In this document: positions 1 to 8,694 of the stretch, piece by piece
Position numbering within the stretch: the first letter of the stretch is position 1
Layout: the number at the start of each line of letters is the position of its first letter
From: Lysobacter sp. Root690
GTDB lineage: Bacteria; Pseudomonadota; Gammaproteobacteria; Xanthomonadales; Xanthomonadaceae
Assembly: GCF_001427785.1 (NCBI RefSeq)
Contig: NZ_LMHM01000018.1
Span: 554,169-597,613, forward strand
Direction of reading: 5' to 3'
DNA: 43,445 bases
Program-made: the position numbers and the translations under genes
Notes under the pieces: model-generated
Told to the model about the DNA's origin: nothing
Database searches by the model: none
Seen by the model: only the letters and a program-made list of their open reading frames with translations

Positions 1-15
1 AGAGATTGTTTAGGG

Positions 16-33
16 CACAGCGGCTGTGTTTTT
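16..33 (+). terminator. Possible rho-independent terminator of an off-window gene
   Basis: A short hairpin (CACAG, loop CGG, CTGTG) is followed directly by five T residues on the plus strand. It would end a plus-strand gene lying to the left of the window. The stem is only 5 bp, so this is tentative. Confidence 0.4.
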
Positions 34-64
34 CTGAACTGAGTACCCGCGCGGGTTTAGCCGT

Positions 65-1225
65 TCAGGCCGCCTCGGCCTCGGGCGGCTCGCCGGCCGA
101 CATCAACACAAACCCCAGCAGCACCGACGCCGCCACGATGCCCGCGGCGACATAACCCACTCCGCCGATACCGATCGCGTCGATCACCCGGCCGCCGACC
201 ATCGCGCCCACCCCGATGCCGAGGTTGGCGCCGGAAATGTTCAGCGACGCGGCGAACGCCGGCGCCTGCGGGGCCGATTTCATCACCCGCACATGGCTGA
301 CCGGGAACAGCGCCGCCTGGGTGATGCCCCACAGCGCCAGGGTCAGCGCGAACAGCGGCAACGAATGAATCGACGGCACCACCAGCACCAGGCCCAACGC
401 CATCGGCACGCTGAAGATCAGCGAGGCGGCCAGCGGGTTGCGGTCGACGATGCGGCCGCCGAGGGTGTTGCCGATCAGGCCGACCGCGCCGAACGCCATC
501 AGCGCCCAGCCGACCACCGAGCCGTCGAACCCGGCCAGCCGTTCGAACAAGTCGGCCAGGTAGGTGTAAGCGGTGAACATGCCGGTGAACAGCAGGATCG
601 ACAGCAGCACGTGACCGCTCACACGCGGATCGCGCAGCACCTGAAACTGCTCGAGCAGCTTCATCTGCGGCTTGTCGGCGCGGCTGTCGGGCAGAAACAC
701 GAACAGCAAGGTGGCCTTGAGCAAGGACGCGATCGCCAGCGCGACGAAGGCCGCGCGCCAGCCGAACGCATCGGCGATCAAGGTACCGGTCGGCACGCCG
801 ATCACGGTCGCGCAGATCACGCCGAACGAGATCACCGAGATCGCGCGGCCGGCGCGTTCCTGGCCGACCAGATCGACCGCGGTTTCGCTGGCCAGCGCCC
901 AGAACACCGGCACGCCGAGCGCCGGAATCACCCGCGCGAACGCCAGCACGCCCAGGTTCGGCGCGATCGCCGCGATCAGGTTGGACGCGGCGAACAACAG
1001 CAGCACCACAATGAACAAGCGCTTGCGTTCGAAGCGGGAAAAATACGCGGTCAGAAACGGGCCGCTGGCGGCGACCGCGAACGCGAACAAGGTCACCAGC
1101 AGACCGGCCTGCGACACGCTCACGTTCAGATCGCGCGCAAGCGAGGGCAGCAGGCCCACGAGGATGAATTCGGTCGTCAGCACGGTGAAACCGGCCGCCG
1201 ACAGCAAGATGATGGGCAACAGCAC
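65..1225 (-). CDS. MFS transporter, DHA1 (drug:H+ antiporter) type
   Basis: Inner-membrane transporter of the major facilitator superfamily, 386 aa with the chosen start. The protein is a run of about twelve hydrophobic segments. The first cytoplasmic loop after TM2 carries the MFS-type SRFERKR charged motif, and the N-terminus (TTEFILVGLLPSLARDL) resembles the AraJ/NepI/YdhP-like DHA1 exporters. The start is the GTG at 1225, because GGAG sits 6 nt upstream of it and the protein begins right at TM1. The frame stays open to a TTG at 1417, but the extra 64 residues are low-complexity and not membrane-like. Substrate cannot be told from sequence; drug, sugar or nucleoside efflux are all possible. 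It is monocistronic, with no related neighbour. Confidence 0.9.
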   Translation of the reverse strand: MLLPIILLSAAGFTVLTTEFILVGLLPSLARDLNVSVSQAGLLVTLFAFAVAASGPFLTAYFSRFERKRLFIVVLLLFAASNLIAAIAPNLGVLAFARVIPALGVPVFWALASETAVDLVGQERAGRAISVISFGVICATVIGVPTGTLIADAFGWRAAFVALAIASLLKATLLFVFLPDSRADKPQMKLLEQFQVLRDPRVSGHVLLSILLFTGMFTAYTYLADLFERLAGFDGSVVGWALMAFGAVGLIGNTLGGRIVDRNPLAASLIFSVPMALGLVLVVPSIHSLPLFALTLALWGITQAALFPVSHVRVMKSAPQAPAFAASLNISGANLGIGVGAMVGGRVIDAIGIGGVGYVAAGIVAASVLLGFVLMSAGEPPEAEAA

Positions 1226-1749
1226 GGGACACTCCGCAGATGGGATCGCCGCGGCCAGGCGAATGCCGGGCCGGAGCGGGGTTCGGGGGAAGGAAGAACG
1301 CAGAAGGTCGAAGGCGCGCCGCGTGCCGGCGCATGGACCCACTTTAGGAAACGGCGGCACGCCGATAAACCGCGCCGCGTTGTTCGCATTGTTCTGGACG
1401 AAGGACGATGCGCGCAAGCCTTGGCGATCGTGGGCTTGGCGAATTCATCGCGAATCGGGACTCTAAATCCCGAATGACGGGCTTATCGCCTGCGTCGTCG
1501 AGCCAATACAATCGGGAAAAAAATATCGGCCATGCTCATCGCCGCTATGGCTCGGTGATACATGAGCAGATGCCGATCGCCTGAAACCGCACCCACCCGA
1601 TCGCCGGCGCGAAGAACGCAGCAAGCATCGCAGCCAGGGCATGCACCGCGGCCACTGCAAGAGGATACCCAAGACAAAGATTATCCGTGCATGCGATGAA
1701 AAATTGCGTCATAAGCATGTCGGCGGTCATTCGCAACACACAAGGAAGC
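1226..1749. other. Intergenic region, divergent promoters expected
   Basis: This 524-bp gap separates the minus-strand MFS gene from the plus-strand small membrane gene. Its right half (about 1480-1750) is less GC-rich than the surroundings. Short open frames exist on both strands (for example 1545-1802 minus) but none shows convincing codon bias or a ribosome binding site. No RNA gene or repeat was recognised. Confidence 0.5.
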
Positions 1750-2019
1750 ATGAGCGTGCCCCAGCCAGACGAACCGCGCCCTCGGGTCAAACAGGAGCGC
1801 ATCCCCTACTTTTTCCTGGCCGCGGTGTCGATGCTGTTTCTGCAAAGAATCGCGAAACTCTGGAACGGCCCGTTCTTCGGTCCGAATCTCTACGACGAAT
1901 TGGCGATCGCGGGCGCTGTCCTCGCCGTCGTTTCATTGCTTTTGCGCGAGCGGCTGTGGCTCTTGTCGGCCATTATTCTGACGGCCAATCTCTTCATCTT
2001 GTCGCTGAAGTTCTGGTAA
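1750..2019 (+). CDS. Small membrane protein of unknown function
   Basis: An 89-aa protein that I do not recognise. After a charged, proline-rich N-terminus (MSVPQPDEPRPRVKQERIP) there are two to three hydrophobic segments, roughly residues 20-33, 50-66 and 68-86, with RERL between the last two. That suggests a small inner-membrane protein. The ATG at 1750 is chosen because AAGGA lies 4-8 nt upstream; the frame extends 63 nt further upstream without a ribosome binding site. Base composition is less GC-rich than that of neighbouring genes. No operon partner: wrbA starts 170 bp downstream with its own ribosome binding site. Confidence 0.65.
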   Translation: MSVPQPDEPRPRVKQERIPYFFLAAVSMLFLQRIAKLWNGPFFGPNLYDELAIAGAVLAVVSLLLRERLWLLSAIILTANLFILSLKFW

Positions 2020-2189
2020 CGCGGTAACGAGCACCGTTCGGGGCACGATCGCGCCATGGCGCTTGAATCGCGCGGCGTCCGGCGGGCCGTTCCCACGAAC
2101 GACCGCCTCGCTTCCTCGCCTGTCGTCACATCATTTGCAAGCGCGCCGGCCTAGCCTTGGTGGTTGATCCCCAACCCGAGGCGACGATC

Positions 2190-2789
2190 ATGGCGAAGGT
2201 CCTGGTGTTGTATTACTCCGCTTACGGTCACTGCGAAAAGATGGCCGAAGCGGTGGCCGAAGGCGCGCGCGGGGCCGGCGCGCAGGCCGATATCAAGCGC
2301 GTTCCCGAACTGGTGCCCGAGGACGTCGCGCGCAAGTCGCATTACAAGCTCGACCAGGCCGCGCCGATCGCGCAGATCGCCGACCTGGAGCAGTACGACG
2401 CGATCGTGATCGGCACCGGCACGCGCTTTGGTCGCATGAGTTCGCAGATGGCCAATTTCCTCGATCAGGCCGGCGGCCTGTGGGCCAAGGGCGCGCTGCA
2501 CGGCAAGGTCGGCGCCGCGTTCACCTCGACCGCGACCCAGCACGGCGGCCAGGAAACCACCTTGTTCTCGATCATCACCAACCTGCTCCACTTCGGCATG
2601 GTGATCGTCGGGCTCAACTACGGCTATGCCGGGCAGATGCGTCTGGACGAAGTGACCGGCGGCTCGCCCTACGGCACGACCACGATCACCGGCGGCGACG
2701 GCTCGCGTCAACCTACGCAGAACGAGCTCGATGCGGCGCGTTACCAAGGCCGCGAGGTCGCCGAGACGGCGAAGAAACTGCACGGCTGA
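2190..2789 (+). CDS. wrbA: NAD(P)H:quinone oxidoreductase WrbA
   Basis: Flavodoxin-fold FMN enzyme that reduces quinones by two electrons with NAD(P)H, thought to limit redox cycling during oxidative stress; cytoplasmic tetramer in the family. The 199-aa length is the family norm. The phosphate-binding loop near the N-terminus ([19 protein letters not shown]) and the family signatures [19 protein letters not shown] and [13 protein letters not shown] are all present, followed by the C-terminal [20 protein letters not shown] typical of WrbA. The ATG at 2190 fits the start of the first beta strand (AKVLVLYY), preceded by a GAGGCGA ribosome binding site; 11 further upstream codons are open but add nothing family-like. 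A perfect hairpin follows the stop codon. Confidence 0.96.
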   Translation: MAKVLVLYYSAYGHCEKMAEAVAEGARGAGAQADIKRVPELVPEDVARKSHYKLDQAAPIAQIADLEQYDAIVIGTGTRFGRMSSQMANFLDQAGGLWAKGALHGKVGAAFTSTATQHGGQETTLFSIITNLLHFGMVIVGLNYGYAGQMRLDEVTGGSPYGTTTITGGDGSRQPTQNELDAARYQGREVAETAKKLHG

Positions 2790-2807
2790 GCTCGGTCGCG
2801 AATCGGA

Positions 2808-2828
2808 CGGGGCGATGTTCGCCCCGTT
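2808..2828 (+). terminator. Hairpin terminator after wrbA
   Basis: Perfect 8-bp stem CGGGGCGA / TCGCCCCG with a TGT loop, 18 nt after the wrbA stop. Only two T residues follow, so it may be a weak intrinsic terminator or an mRNA 3' stabiliser. Confidence 0.5.
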
Positions 2829-2945
2829 CCTCGCTCAACAGGCTCGCTAAACAGACTCGATCAGCTGGATTGCGTCGACTGACTCGCTTCAACCGAGTCG
2901 GTTCGACTCAATCGATTCAATCCCGCTTGGCTAAAATCAATCCAC

Positions 2946-5084
2946 TCAAGCCGGTTCGACCGCATCGCGATACACGCCATCGAGCGCCAGCACCAGCAGC
3001 GCCATCCGCTCGGGCAAACGCGCCGGATCGACCGCGCCCGCCGCATCGACGGCATCGCCGAGCAGGCCGGCGATGCGGCGCAGGCCGGCGTGTTCCAGAC
3101 CGGTCGCTAATGCGCGCATGCGTTCGCGCGCGGCTGCGTTCTGATGACGCAGTCCCTGCCGCAGCCACGCCGCCAATTGCTGACGGGTCTGCTCGACCTG
3201 ATGCGCGAGCGCACTGCCGGTGTCATCGAGCACCTGCATCGGCAAGGCTTGCGCCGGCGCCGATTCGGCCTGCAGCACCAGCGCGCGTTGCTCGGTGATC
3301 AGCGCCAGCGGCAGCAATTGCAGATGCCCGGCCTGCAGGCGCGCGAGGCCGGCGACCGCGCGCGGCGCGCCCCATTCGCCGCTCAAGACGCGCGCCAGCA
3401 CATCGACCGCGCCGACCGCGGCGGCCGAATGCGGCAAGGCCAATCGCAGGCAATCGGCCGGATCGATTTCGCTCGCGCCCTCTTCGCCGCCGCTGCGCAG
3501 ATGCGCGCGAAAGGTCTGATCGGCCGCGTCCCAGCCCCAATCGAACACCGCGTCGACCGGCAGCACGTGCAGGTGTTCGATCGCCTGCGGCGGACGTACA
3601 AAATCCGGCAAGGCGCGGCGCAGATGCGCGCTCAAGGCGCGCGCGCCGGGTTGGCGCAACGGCGCGCGCAGTTGCTCCCAGGACTGCGGCGCGAGCGGCA
3701 GCACATTGGTCTGGCGCGCGCCGGCGGCGATATCGATCACGCCGTTGGCGCGGCGTTTCGCCCCGCGCGTGACCACCTGTCCGCTGGCGAACTGACGCAA
3801 CGTCTGCCCGGCGATGCGCCGCGCCATCAGCGCGGTCGGCGCCGCGGCCGCACTCGCGTCGGCGCGCGGCCACTGCCGTTCCAGCACGGTCACGCTCTGG
3901 GTATCGGGATCGGCGAACAACACCCGCACGCCTTCCGCCTCCTGGTCTTGCCAGCATTGCGCACCCAGCGACACCAGGCGCAGATGATCCAGCGCGACTT
4001 CGCCCTTGACCCCGATCCCGAAAATCTGGCTCGCCGGCAGCGGCGCGATGCCGCCGTCGGCGCGCGCGCGTCCAGCCTGACGCGCGGCGTCGACGCGCGC
4101 GGTGCATTCGGCGACCGCGTCGAGCAATTGCAAGGGATCGAAGCGGGTCGAACGCGCGTGCTGCGCGATCAGCAGATCCTGTAGGCGCTGCAGCGACGCC
4201 AGCACCCAGCTCCAGCCCAGTTGCGCGCAGCGCTGGCGCAGGCTTTCGAACGGCGCCTCCAGCAGCAGCGGCGATTGGCTCGATCCGTCCATCCACAGGC
4301 GCAGGCACAGTCTGCCGAGTTCGTCGCGCAGCGCTTGCGCCTGCGCGTCGAAGCCGACGATGTCGCCGCGTTCGCCGTGCTGACGCGGTTGCAGTTCGAT
4401 GGTCGCCTCGGCGCCCTCGTCCTGGCTCGTCTGCCATTGCCGGAACGCCCACACCGCCAGCACCACGTGTTCGCAACCGCTGCCCTGGCGGCAATCGCAA
4501 CGCGCATGCAGCAGACTGCTGCGCGAAAAGAACCGCACCGAGCACATCGGCAGGCGCGCGTTCGGCGCGTCGTCGCCGAGCCCGGCCTGCAACGCGATCA
4601 CCGGCCGCGCGGCGGCGAGGCGCGTGGCGATGTCCACGGTCGCGGCGGGGAAAGCGGCGGCGATGGCGGCATCGTCGAAGTCGGCCGGGGTCCAACGCTG
4701 CGGCGTCGCGGCGGCAGCGGGCGCGCTATCGCCCTGCGGATCGCCAACCGCATCGTTCGCGTCGGACACCGGCGCATCGGCCGCATCCGTACTCACCGCA
4801 TCGCGCACCCAACGCTGATAAGCCAACACCAGCGTCACTCGATGCCGGCACAGTCCGCTGGCCGGACAACTGCACACCGCCTCGCGCAAGGACCGGCCCG
4901 CCGCCAAAGTCGCGTGCTGGCCATCGTCGTAATGCGCGCGCACCGCGCCGTCGTCGAGTTCCTCGACCCGCGGCATCCGGCCCTCGTCGAGTTCCTTCAA
5001 TGCGCGCTTGACGAAACCGGCGTTGGCCAGCGCGATCAGCGCATCGGTGGACAGTTCGAGCAGATCCGGACGACGCGGGCTCAT
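2946..5084 (-). CDS. yehQ: SWIM zinc-finger protein, YehQ-like
   Basis: Last gene of the five-gene MoxR/VWA operon; 712 aa. Two CxCxnCxH SWIM-type zinc motifs are visible: C71, C73, C79, H81 (CSCPASGLCRH) and C196, C198, C204, H206 (CDCRQGSGCEH). SWIM domains generally mediate DNA or protein binding. A low-complexity Asp/Ala linker (about 96-130) lies between them, and the C-terminal 450 residues are an unnamed Ala/Arg/Leu-rich region. The ATG at 5084 overlaps the yehP stop by 4 bp (ATGA), which fixes the start and implies translational coupling. The same frame stays open upstream to 6170, but there it runs inside yehP. Function is unknown; by context it is a subunit or substrate adaptor of the MoxR-VWA complex. 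Confidence 0.85.
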   Translation of the reverse strand: MSPRRPDLLELSTDALIALANAGFVKRALKELDEGRMPRVEELDDGAVRAHYDDGQHATLAAGRSLREAVCSCPASGLCRHRVTLVLAYQRWVRDAVSTDAADAPVSDANDAVGDPQGDSAPAAAATPQRWTPADFDDAAIAAAFPAATVDIATRLAAARPVIALQAGLGDDAPNARLPMCSVRFFSRSSLLHARCDCRQGSGCEHVVLAVWAFRQWQTSQDEGAEATIELQPRQHGERGDIVGFDAQAQALRDELGRLCLRLWMDGSSQSPLLLEAPFESLRQRCAQLGWSWVLASLQRLQDLLIAQHARSTRFDPLQLLDAVAECTARVDAARQAGRARADGGIAPLPASQIFGIGVKGEVALDHLRLVSLGAQCWQDQEAEGVRVLFADPDTQSVTVLERQWPRADASAAAAPTALMARRIAGQTLRQFASGQVVTRGAKRRANGVIDIAAGARQTNVLPLAPQSWEQLRAPLRQPGARALSAHLRRALPDFVRPPQAIEHLHVLPVDAVFDWGWDAADQTFRAHLRSGGEEGASEIDPADCLRLALPHSAAAVGAVDVLARVLSGEWGAPRAVAGLARLQAGHLQLLPLALITEQRALVLQAESAPAQALPMQVLDDTGSALAHQVEQTRQQLAAWLRQGLRHQNAAARERMRALATGLEHAGLRRIAGLLGDAVDAAGAVDPARLPERMALLVLALDGVYRDAVEPA

Positions 5085-6202
5085 GCGCGCACCTTCTCGG
5101 CCAGCCACGCCGCCAGTTCGCCCGGCGTCATCGCGCCGACATGCGCGCCGGCGGCCACCAGGCGCGCGGCCATATCGCGATCGAACGCGGGCCGCGCCTG
5201 CGGATCGAGCGCGGCCAGGCCGAGCACCTTGACTCCGGATTCGACCAGCGCCTTGACCCGCCGCACCAGTTCGTACTTGCTGCCGCCTTCGAAGAAATCG
5301 CTGACGAGCACCACGATGGAGCGCGCCGGATTGGAAATCCGCGACTGCGCATACGCCACCGCCTTGGCGATATCGGTGCCGCCGCCGAGCTGCACCTTCA
5401 TCAGCAGCTCGACCGGATCGGCCACGTCCGCGGTCAGATCGACCACGGCGGTGTCGAACGCGACCAAGCGCGTGCTCATGCCCGGCAGATTCCACAAACA
5501 GGCGGCCATCACCGCCGAATGAATCACCGAATCGACCATCGAACCGCTCTGGTCGATCAGCAGCACGATCTCCCAGCGTTCGCTGTGGCGACGACTGCGG
5601 CTGACGAACGCCGGTTTGTCCAGGAACAGGCGGCGGCGTTGCGGATCCCAGCGATGCAGGTTCTCGCGCACGGTGCGGCGGAAATCGAAATTGCGCGCGA
5701 TCCGCTGCGAAGAGCGGCGACGGCGATCGCGGGTGCCGGAAAACGATTGCCGCACCTGGGTCTGCAGTTTCTCCATGATCCGCCGCACCACTTCGGCGAC
5801 CAGCTTGCGCGCCGCCGCCAACACCTGCGGATTCATCAGATGCTTGGTGTGCAGGACCGCGCGCAGCAGCGATTCGGACGGTTCGATGCGTTCGAGCACA
5901 TCCAGGCTGGTGACGATTTCGTCGATGCCGTAGCGCTCTACCGCGTCGCGCTCGAGGCGTTCGATCACCTCCTGCGGAAACAGCGAATGCACGGTGTTGA
6001 TCCAGTCCGGCACGCTCAGCGCCGACGGCCCCAGCCCGCCGCGCTCGCCGCGTTCGCTGCGTTCGGGATCGCGGCCGTACAGCCATTCCAATGCGGCGTC
6101 GGCGGCGGCGAGTTCGCCTTGCGGCGCGCCCAGGCTCGGATCGGCGGCTTCGCCGAGCAGCAGGCGCCAACGTTGCAGCGGATCGGGCAAGTCCAGGCTC
6201 AT
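5081..6202 (-). CDS. yehP: VWA domain protein with intact MIDAS, YehP-like
   Basis: 373 aa, with a C-terminal von Willebrand factor A domain from about residue 210. The metal-ion-dependent adhesion site is complete: D217-x-S219-x-S221 (DQSGS), T276 in GGGTD, and D302 in VSDFFEG. The N-terminal 200 residues are helical and end in a very basic stretch (RDRRRRSSQRIARNF). In MoxR-VWA pairs the VWA protein is usually the adaptor that presents a client to the AAA+ ring; that role is inferred here. The start at 6202 overlaps the yehM stop by 4 bp, and the stop overlaps the yehQ start by 4 bp, so stoichiometric coupled expression is likely. Similar in length to E. coli YehP. Confidence 0.92.
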   Translation of the reverse strand: MSLDLPDPLQRWRLLLGEAADPSLGAPQGELAAADAALEWLYGRDPERSERGERGGLGPSALSVPDWINTVHSLFPQEVIERLERDAVERYGIDEIVTSLDVLERIEPSESLLRAVLHTKHLMNPQVLAAARKLVAEVVRRIMEKLQTQVRQSFSGTRDRRRRSSQRIARNFDFRRTVRENLHRWDPQRRRLFLDKPAFVSRSRRHSERWEIVLLIDQSGSMVDSVIHSAVMAACLWNLPGMSTRLVAFDTAVVDLTADVADPVELLMKVQLGGGTDIAKAVAYAQSRISNPARSIVVLVSDFFEGGSKYELVRRVKALVESGVKVLGLAALDPQARPAFDRDMAARLVAAGAHVGAMTPGELAAWLAEKVRA

Positions 6203-8694
6203 TGCGCGGCCTCCTCGTCGGCGATCGCGTCCAGGCCCCACTCGCGCAGACGTTGCAGCACCTGCGCTTCGATCCGCGCGGCCGCGGCGACCTGGGCCGG
6301 ATCGGCGGCGAGCGTGGCGGTCAGCGCGCGCTGCGACAGGTGATCGGCGCCATGCAGGCGCAGCACGCTGTGCGCCAGTTCGCCGCGTTCGCGCGGCGGC
6401 AGCCAGGCGAATGCGCCGCGCATCGCCGGCAGCGCCAAAACGAAGTCGGCGTCGTCGAGCGCACCGATCAGGCGGTCGAGCCCGCTGACGAATTCGCGCT
6501 CCTGGGTCAGCCGTTCGCGCGCCAGCGACACCAGCCCGGTCAACGCATCGCCGAGCCGTGCTGGCGCGAGCGCGCCGAGCAGATGCAGCGCCTGCGCGAT
6601 ATCGTCGGGTTCCTGCCCGCCGCGGCCGGCATGCAGATCGAACAAGGCGCCCAGCGCGGCGCCGCGTCCGAGCGGATCGGCCTGCGGGTCCAGCGCCTTG
6701 CGCCGCAGCACCGCCAGCGCGCGCGCCGGTTCGATCTGCAGCCGCGGTCCGCGCCGCGGCGTATCGGTATCAGTGTCGTTGTCGACATCGGCATCGGCCA
6801 GCGCGTCGCGCACGATGTCGCGCAGCACGGCGATGGTGCGCAGGTGCGGGCCGGCGTCGGCCGCGACGATGCTCGCGGCCGGTTCCAGCAACCACAACGC
6901 GCGATCGAAGCCGGCTTCGATCGTCGCCGCCAATACCGGCGCGCCGCTGATATCGAGCAGGTCGCCATGCCGCCACAGCGCATGGATCAACTCCAGGGCC
7001 GCGCCGATCGCCTCCAGCCGCGGCTCGGCGCCGATCGCCGCGCGCAGATCGCGCAGCAAGCCGTCGCTGACCTCGGCCAAGCCGGCGAATGCGGCCGCAT
7101 CCAGTGCCTGCGCCAGCGGTTCGACCCGGCCCTGCGCCGCGCGCAGCCGTTCTTCCAGGCGCGCGCGCGCCGCATCGAGCAAGGTCGCGCCGTACGCGCC
7201 GGCTTCGATCAAGGCCGCCTGCTGCTCCAACGGCGCGCGCAACTGCCACAGCTCGCGGCGTTCGCCCGACATTGACAGCCGCGGGCCCTGGCGACGCTCG
7301 ATTCCCGGAATCTGCAACAGCAAAAGACGGTGCAGCACCCGACTGCGCGCCCGATCGGCGCTGTCGAGCAGATCCAACCGACGTTCGCCGTCGAACGTCA
7401 GACCGTGCGCGGTCAGTTCAGCCTGCACCGAAGCCAGCAACGGCGGCTGCGGCGTGCCGGGCGCGAGCAAGCCGACCGCGTCGCCGGCGATCACGTCCAT
7501 GACCTGCATCAGCACCGGATCGGTGCCGGCACGGATCGGCCCGCGATAACTCCACGGCAAGGGCGCGTCGAGCGCGTCCTTGACCAGCGCGCCGGCGATC
7601 GCGTCGAGCCAGTCCGAACGCAGCGGATCGGCATGCCCGCGCAGACGCGCCAGCGCCTGCGCGTGGGTATGCACGGCGACGAAATCCGCGGTCGAGGCCG
7701 GCAGGTGCTTGCCGCGCAAGCGCGCCAATACGCGTTGCAGCATGCGCAGGCCGGCCTGGGCCATGCCCGATTCCCACACCCATTGATAGAACGCCGGCGA
7801 CGACATGCCCGACGCATATCCGGTGAACGCATCCAGGCGCTTGAAACCGTAGGGCACCAGGAACGAGCCGTAGCGCAACGGCGGCGCCTGCGCGGACGCG
7901 GATTGATCCTGCGCATCGTCAGCGAGATCGAGTTCGGGCACCGGCGTGGCCGGGCAACGCAACCCATCATCGTCGCGACCGAACGTTTCGACGTCGACCT
8001 CGCGCCACATCCGCGCCAGGGCCGGCGCGTGATAGCCGCCGCACACCACCAGCACCGGCCCGTCCTCGCGCGCCATCGCCCAGGCGATCCAGCGCGCCAT
8101 CATCTCTTCGCGCGCGGCGTTGCCGGGCGAACCCGGATCGTCGTGGCGCAGATGTTCGAAGTACGTGTGCAGCCGCTGCGCCAAGGCTTCGTCGGGACCG
8201 TCGAGATCGTGCGGCGCATCCTCGAACAGGTGGTCCCACAACGCGTCGCGGCCGTCGATCGACAGCCGTCGCGACAGTTCGTCCTCATACGCCTCGGCGC
8301 GATCGTGCGCCTGCGCATCGGCTTCGTCGGCGTAGCGGTTGGGCAGCTCAGCGAAGGCCTCGTGCCAGGCCGGCAGATCAATGAAACGCGCCTGCGCGCC
8401 GACTTCGCGGGCGACGCTGAGCGCCTGCCATTCGGGCGAATGCTCGGCGAACGGCGACCACGAGCCGCGATGCAGCGGGCCATGCGACAGATAGCTGTAA
8501 ATCGCCAGCGGCAGACGATGCGGCAGATGCAGTTCGTCGATGCGCGGGTTGAAGTCGGCCGGGCCTTCGATCAGCACATGACGCGGACGCAAGGCGCGGA
8601 TGCACGCGGCCACCAGCCGGGCGCAGGCCGGGCTGTGGTGACGCACGCCGATCACCACCGGCGCGCGCGCGGTCGCCATCGCCGACGCGCTCAC
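6199..8694 (-). CDS. yehM: DUF5682 family protein, YehM-like
   Basis: Large cytoplasmic protein of unknown function, 831 aa with the chosen start. The N-terminus (VVIGVRHHSPACARL, RHHSP at 18-22) followed by VLIEGPADFNP (about 40-50) and later VLVVCGGYHAPAL looks like an alpha/beta domain with conserved His and Glu. It could be an enzyme of the TraB/erythromycin-esterase-like kind, which is speculation. The rest is long, helical and Leu/Ala/Arg-rich. The GTG at 8694 is preferred because it overlaps the yehL stop by 4 bp (GTGA), as at the next two junctions; an ATG at 8679 (5 codons later) is the alternative. A short Asp-Thr run (DNDTDTDTP) interrupts the C-terminal half. Confidence 0.85.
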   Translation of the reverse strand: MSASAMATARAPVVIGVRHHSPACARLVAACIRALRPRHVLIEGPADFNPRIDELHLPHRLPLAIYSYLSHGPLHRGSWSPFAEHSPEWQALSVAREVGAQARFIDLPAWHEAFAELPNRYADEADAQAHDRAEAYEDELSRRLSIDGRDALWDHLFEDAPHDLDGPDEALAQRLHTYFEHLRHDDPGSPGNAAREEMMARWIAWAMAREDGPVLVVCGGYHAPALARMWREVDVETFGRDDDGLRCPATPVPELDLADDAQDQSASAQAPPLRYGSFLVPYGFKRLDAFTGYASGMSSPAFYQWVWESGMAQAGLRMLQRVLARLRGKHLPASTADFVAVHTHAQALARLRGHADPLRSDWLDAIAGALVKDALDAPLPWSYRGPIRAGTDPVLMQVMDVIAGDAVGLLAPGTPQPPLLASVQAELTAHGLTFDGERRLDLLDSADRARSRVLHRLLLLQIPGIERRQGPRLSMSGERRELWQLRAPLEQQAALIEAGAYGATLLDAARARLEERLRAAQGRVEPLAQALDAAAFAGLAEVSDGLLRDLRAAIGAEPRLEAIGAALELIHALWRHGDLLDISGAPVLAATIEAGFDRALWLLEPAASIVAADAGPHLRTIAVLRDIVRDALADADVDNDTDTDTPRRGPRLQIEPARALAVLRRKALDPQADPLGRGAALGALFDLHAGRGGQEPDDIAQALHLLGALAPARLGDALTGLVSLARERLTQEREFVSGLDRLIGALDDADFVLALPAMRGAFAWLPPRERGELAHSVLRLHGADHLSQRALTATLAADPAQVAAAARIEAQVLQRLREWGLDAIADEEAAQ

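Noticed and set aside
1545-1802. 85-codon hydrophobic frame on the minus strand
   Set aside because: It partly overlaps the better supported plus-strand gene at 1750 and lacks a ribosome binding site.
5085-6170. Upstream extension of the SWIM protein frame
   Set aside because: This part lies in another frame of the VWA gene and is Arg-rich nonsense; the ATG at 5084 with its 4-bp overlap is the proper start.
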